DNA of 16,013 bases. Source: JAFDZO01 sp041859205. Lineage in GTDB: Bacteria > Bacteroidota > Ignavibacteria > Tepidaquicellales > Tepidaquicellaceae. Under the pieces are notes generated by a model. The model worked only from the letters and a program-made list of their open reading frames with translations, made no database searches and had not been told where the DNA came from. The position numbers and the translations under genes are program-made. Shown piece by piece: positions 13,837-16,013 of the stretch. Positions within the stretch are counted from its first letter, which is position 1. Every line of letters begins with the position of its first letter. Location of the stretch: assembly GCA_041859205.1 (NCBI GenBank), contig JBHEKU010000007.1:1-16013 (forward strand), in the 5' to 3' direction.

Positions 13837-14445
13837 TTATCTTGAATAATATTCGATAACTAAAATCTCATCGCATACAACCGGTATCTCTGCTCTGCTT
13901 GCAGGAATATTCAGGAATGTAACTTCCATCTTCGGCTTATCAAGAGATAAGTAGGAGGGCGGATGAGCAATTTTTATAGCTGTATTTATCAAAGGCATCT
14001 TGCGGCTTTTTTCTTTTACTGAAAGCACGTCTCCCGGTTTTACAAGATAAGAAGGCTTATCAAGTTTTTTTCCGTTAACAAATATGTGTCCGTGATTTAT
14101 CAGCTGGCGTGATGCATAAACGCTGCCTGCAAGACCGCCTCTTAATACAAGAGCGTCTAAACGGGTTTCAAGAAGCTTCAAAAGATTTTCAGGTGTTGAG
14201 CCTTCTCTTCTTTTTGCCTCAGCATAGTAGTTAGACATCTGTTTCTCGCTGATATTATATTGATATCTGAGTTTTTGTTTTTCAAAAAGCTGCTTTTTAA
14301 AATCGGACATCTTTCCGCCCTTACGTTTATTCGGGCCGTGTTGTCCTGGTCCGTAAGGTTTGTTCTCCATATATTTTCGTGCCTTAGGGGTAAGCGCAAC
14401 ACCGATTTTTCTTGATAGCTTTACTTTAGGTCCCGTGAAATTCAT
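13837..14445 (-). CDS. rpsD: 30S ribosomal protein S4 (cysteine-less form)
   Basis: A 202-residue uS4 that binds 16S rRNA early in 30S assembly. It shows the N-terminal FTGPKVKLSRKIG (3-15), PYGPGQHG (30-37), ETRLDALV (93-100) opening the S4 RNA-binding domain, ASRQLINHGHIFVNGKK (111-127) and a typical C-terminus LVIEYYSR. The N-terminal zinc cysteines of C+ S4 proteins are missing; the only Cys is C191. Its ATG overlaps the TGA of the upstream unknown gene (ATGA), so translation is coupled. Unlike the usual alpha operon, no rpsM, rpsK, rpoA or rplQ flank it, so it may be relocated or a second copy. Function is secure; regulation is unknown. Confidence 0.95.
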   Translation of the reverse strand: MNFTGPKVKLSRKIGVALTPKARKYMENKPYGPGQHGPNKRKGGKMSDFKKQLFEKQKLRYQYNISEKQMSNYYAEAKRREGSTPENLLKLLETRLDALVLRGGLAGSVYASRQLINHGHIFVNGKKLDKPSYLVKPGDVLSVKEKSRKMPLINTAIKIAHPPSYLSLDKPKMEVTFLNIPASRAEIPVVCDEILVIEYYSR

Positions 14446-14828
14446 TCGTTGATTAAATTTTGATTCTTTGGATTAGTTGTTTCAAATACTTGGTTCATAA
14501 AAACAGCTTCTGCAAAAAGCTCTTTTAGTTCAAAAAATTCCGGACGTGTAAATCCGAAATGAATATTGCTGACGGTAGTGCATTTTATAAGGATTTCTTT
14601 GCCGAGGTATGTTTTCATTCCGTTCTTTTCAATTACGCATTCATTAACGATTTTATTGAAGAATAAAAAATCCTCTTTGTTCATTTTCAAAAGGAGGTTC
14701 TTAAAATGAAAATGGTAAAATCCTTCATTGCAGGTAAAAATGCATCCGTTAGTTGATTCGCCGAGATATTTTATTTCATCTATAGCTTCTCCGGAATCAG
14801 ATATTTTTTTATGGTTTTGCTCCAGCAT
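14442..14828 (-). CDS. Small protein of unknown function coupled to rpsD
   Basis: A soluble, acidic protein of 128 residues from the ATG at 14828 (131 from an in-frame TTG at 14837). It has no signal peptide or membrane segment. The middle reads GCIFTCNEGFYHFHFKNLLLKMNKEDFLFF, a C-x3-C followed by aromatic/His residues and a leucine-rich strand, and further C and H residues follow. The layout is reminiscent of short Bacteroidota proteins such as DUF6686 (C-x2-4-C, F-x-N-L, E-x-F), but this is a weak recognition and metal binding is only a guess. The stop codon overlaps the rpsD start as ATGA, making it very likely that both are translated from one message. A candidate promoter lies 65 bases upstream. 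Confidence 0.7.
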   Translation of the reverse strand: MLEQNHKKISDSGEAIDEIKYLGESTNGCIFTCNEGFYHFHFKNLLLKMNKEDFLFFNKIVNECVIEKNGMKTYLGKEILIKCTTVSNIHFGFTRPEFFELKELFAEAVFMNQVFETTNPKNQNLINE

Positions 14829-14892
14829 ATATTTCAAAATAGTTCAACTTGTTAGATTATTAACTGCTGATTTTTATTAAGTAAATTCGTTA

Positions 14893-14921
14893 TCTATACT
14901 TAGTCTTAATAAGATATGCAA
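14893..14921 (-). promoter_or_regulatory. Candidate sigma-70-like promoter for the unknown gene-rpsD unit
   Basis: On the minus strand TTGCAT (14921-14916) and TATAGA (14898-14893) are separated by exactly 17 bases, and the predicted transcript starts about 60 bases before the coding region. Both boxes match four of six consensus positions, so support is moderate. Confidence 0.45.
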
Positions 14922-14926
14922 TATCT
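14912..14926. promoter_or_regulatory. Palindrome over the -35 box (operator candidate)
   Basis: A perfect AGATAT-TGC-ATATCT inverted repeat (6-3-6) that covers the candidate -35 hexamer of the rpsD unit. Its position would suit a dimeric repressor. No regulator can be named. Confidence 0.4.
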
Positions 14927-15003
14927 ATGGAAAATTCAAGACAAAGACGCACAAGATTTACTATTACTATTTGAAACGAAGGCTAACTATCTGACCGGAA
15001 ATG

Positions 15004-15036
15004 AAAAAAGCCTAATGGAAAAAATCCATCAGGCTT
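15004..15036 (-). terminator. Intrinsic terminator of rpmE
   Basis: A 12-bp stem (aagcctaatgga at 15008-15019 with 15025-15036) with a five-base loop. The one imperfect pair is a G-U wobble in the minus-strand RNA, where six U residues follow. It starts 26 bases after the rpmE stop. Confidence 0.9.
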
Positions 15037-15062
15037 TCTAAAATCTTCAAATTTAGTAAAAA

Positions 15063-15326
15063 TTAAGCAGTTGGTTCTACTTTTTTCTTTCCGAATTTTT
15101 TGTTGAATTTTTCTACACGTCCTGCAGTATCCATAAGGACTTTCTTTCCTGTGAAGAAAGGATGCGAACCGCTTGAAATTTCAATTTTGAAAAGAGGATA
15201 TTCTTTTCCGTCTTCCCATTTAATTGTTTCGTTAGAGTTAGCTGTTGATCTTCCTAAAAAAGCAAAGTCACATGTAATATCTTTAAATACTACCGGTCTG
15301 TATTGAGGATGAAAGTTCTTTTTCAT
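15063..15326 (-). CDS. rpmE2: 50S ribosomal protein L31, type B (zinc-independent)
   Basis: An 87-residue bL31. MKKNFHPQYRPVVFKD (1-16), STANSNETIKW (28-38), YPLFKIEISSGSHPFFTGKK (44-63) and a lysine-rich tail after RVEKFNKKFG are diagnostic. The single Cys (C19) and the lack of C-x-x-C mark it as the C- type B paralogue. In many bacteria that form replaces the zinc-binding one under zinc limitation, but in Bacteroidota-type lineages it is often the ordinary copy. It is monocistronic, with its own terminator and overlapping inverted repeats just upstream of the ATG. Confidence 0.95.
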   Translation of the reverse strand: MKKNFHPQYRPVVFKDITCDFAFLGRSTANSNETIKWEDGKEYPLFKIEISSGSHPFFTGKKVLMDTAGRVEKFNKKFGKKKVEPTA

Positions 15327-15340
15327 TATACTATTAGTCC

Positions 15341-15367
15341 TTGTTATTAAATATTAACAACGTTGTT
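15341..15367. promoter_or_regulatory. Overlapping inverted repeats upstream of rpmE (operator candidate)
   Basis: TTGTTA (15341-15346) and TAACAA (15355-15360) form a 6-8-6 inverted repeat. The second arm is also part of a perfect 12-bp palindrome AACAACGTTGTT (15356-15367). They lie 15-41 bases before the rpmE start codon, where a repressor would block transcription. Confidence 0.4.
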
Positions 15368-15603
15368 TTATACGAATAAACAAAGTAGCCATTTCATACG
15401 AGAATTTCAAGGCATGGGAGATTCTGAATTTTAATATTTGGGCGATTTAGAAAACCTCGAAAATAGCAATAAAGCGAACAATCTTGATTATCCAGCGCTT
15501 AAAAAATTGCTATAATTAAAAAAAATTGTTTTTGTTTCGATGAGGTCTAAATCCTAGATTTGATGAACATTTTTATTAATGTAATTAAAACGGGAAAAAT
15601 CTC

Positions 15604-16013
15604 ATGAAAGCAATTATCAAAATCTCAATTCTATTTGTTTTATTGTTTTGTATTGTTTCGCAAAGCAAAGCCCAATACAATTATAATCAGGCGGCTATAT
15701 TTAACGGTACAAGCTCTTATATAGCTATACCCAATGCAGCAAAACTAAATCCTGCGGCAATTACAATAGAGGCATGGATAAATCCTGCATCGGAAGGTGC
15801 GTTTAATGCAATAATTGGAAAAAATCGTACAACAGGTTTTGCCTTTGGTTTAGGTAATGGCAAGCTGCAATTCATTAAAAATAATTTTACGGCATTTGGA
15901 AATACTGCCATACCGTTAAATACATGGACTCATGTTGCCGTAACTTATGACGGAATAAACACAACTACTTATTATGTAAACGGAAATCAGGACGGTACCT
16001 CTACTGTTATGAC
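15604..16013 (+). CDS. Secreted LamG/concanavalin A-like lectin-domain protein, N-terminal part (cut by window end)
   Basis: An open frame of 136 complete codons runs off the window end. Residues 1-23 are a classical signal peptide: KAIIK, a hydrophobic core ISILFVLLFCIV, then SQSKA-Q as a likely cleavage site. The mature part is a LamG-like jelly roll: AAIFNGTSSYIAIPN (30-44), LNPAAITIEAWINP (48-61), a GK-x-R-T-T-GFAFGLGNGKLQF stretch, and NTWTHVAVTYDG (104-115) followed by YYVNGNQ. These are the typical LamG_3 strands (phi-D/N-G-x-x-x-Y...T-I-E-A-W-I...W-x-H-V-A-x-T-Y-D-G). In this lineage such proteins are often large, surface-exposed and carry a C-terminal secretion tag, which cannot be checked. 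The ATG is preceded by a weak purine-rich cggga. A TATAAT at 15511-15516 is a possible -10, without a good -35. Confidence 0.85.
   Translation, partial: MKAIIKISILFVLLFCIVSQSKAQYNYNQAAIFNGTSSYIAIPNAAKLNPAAITIEAWINPASEGAFNAIIGKNRTTGFAFGLGNGKLQFIKNNFTAFGNTAIPLNTWTHVAVTYDGINTTTYYVNGNQDGTSTVM

Noticed and set aside
14927..14974. A 15-codon plus-strand mini-ORF between rpmE and the rpsD unit
   Set aside because: Too short, no Shine-Dalgarno, and it lies in the candidate promoter region of the opposite strand.
15368..15603. A small RNA or riboswitch in the rpmE/LamG intergenic region
   Set aside because: Only AT-rich sequence with a lone TATAAT and a short AAATC-CTA-GATTT palindrome is seen. No known riboswitch core or stable multi-helix structure was recognised.

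Overview
The window is AT-rich bacterial chromosome. It most resembles the Bacteroidota/Ignavibacteriota (Chlorobi-group) lineage. The grounds are a DUF4199-type membrane protein, a cysteine-less S4, a type B (zinc-free) L31, a secreted LamG protein, weak Shine-Dalgarno sequences and many TTG starts. The phylum is an inference from protein character, not from a marker-gene search.

Region 1 (1-7311, minus strand) is a compact polysaccharide/glycoconjugate operon of at least seven genes. In transcription order: GT2 glycosyltransferase, GT4 glycosyltransferase, Wzx-like flippase, membrane-tethered SAM methyltransferase, GT39/ArnT-like polytopic glycosyltransferase, a methyltransferase-GT2 (DPM1-like) fusion, and a GT87/DUF2029-type polytopic enzyme cut by the window start. 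Cytosolic glycosyltransferases could build a lipid-linked glycan and the flippase export it. The DPM1-like domain would make polyprenyl-phosphate sugars, and the GT39/GT87 enzymes would use these outside the membrane.

Region 2 (7374-10465, plus strand) diverges from the glycan operon. It is a three-gene unit: a DUF4199-like membrane protein, DNA-3-methyladenine glycosylase I (tag), and a CASTOR/POLLUX-type ion channel with two RCK-like domains. It ends at a 12-bp-stem intrinsic terminator.

Region 3 (10414-11073) has no credible gene but is full of structure. It holds two terminator-like hairpins, a GC-rich cluster of palindromes, and two hairpins with unrelated stems that share a conserved loop. 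It also holds a roughly 70-bp unit present twice, one copy cleanly interrupted by one of those shared-loop hairpins. This is the most unusual part of the window.

Region 4 (11074-15326, minus strand) holds, in transcription order, rpmE (type B), an unknown small protein translationally coupled to rpsD, a siderophore-interacting-protein-like flavoprotein, ndk, and a membrane-spanning AraC regulator with a CBM9-like sensor. Strong intrinsic terminators follow rpmE, rpsD and ndk. Region 5 (15604-end, plus strand) is the start of a secreted LamG-domain protein cut by the window end.
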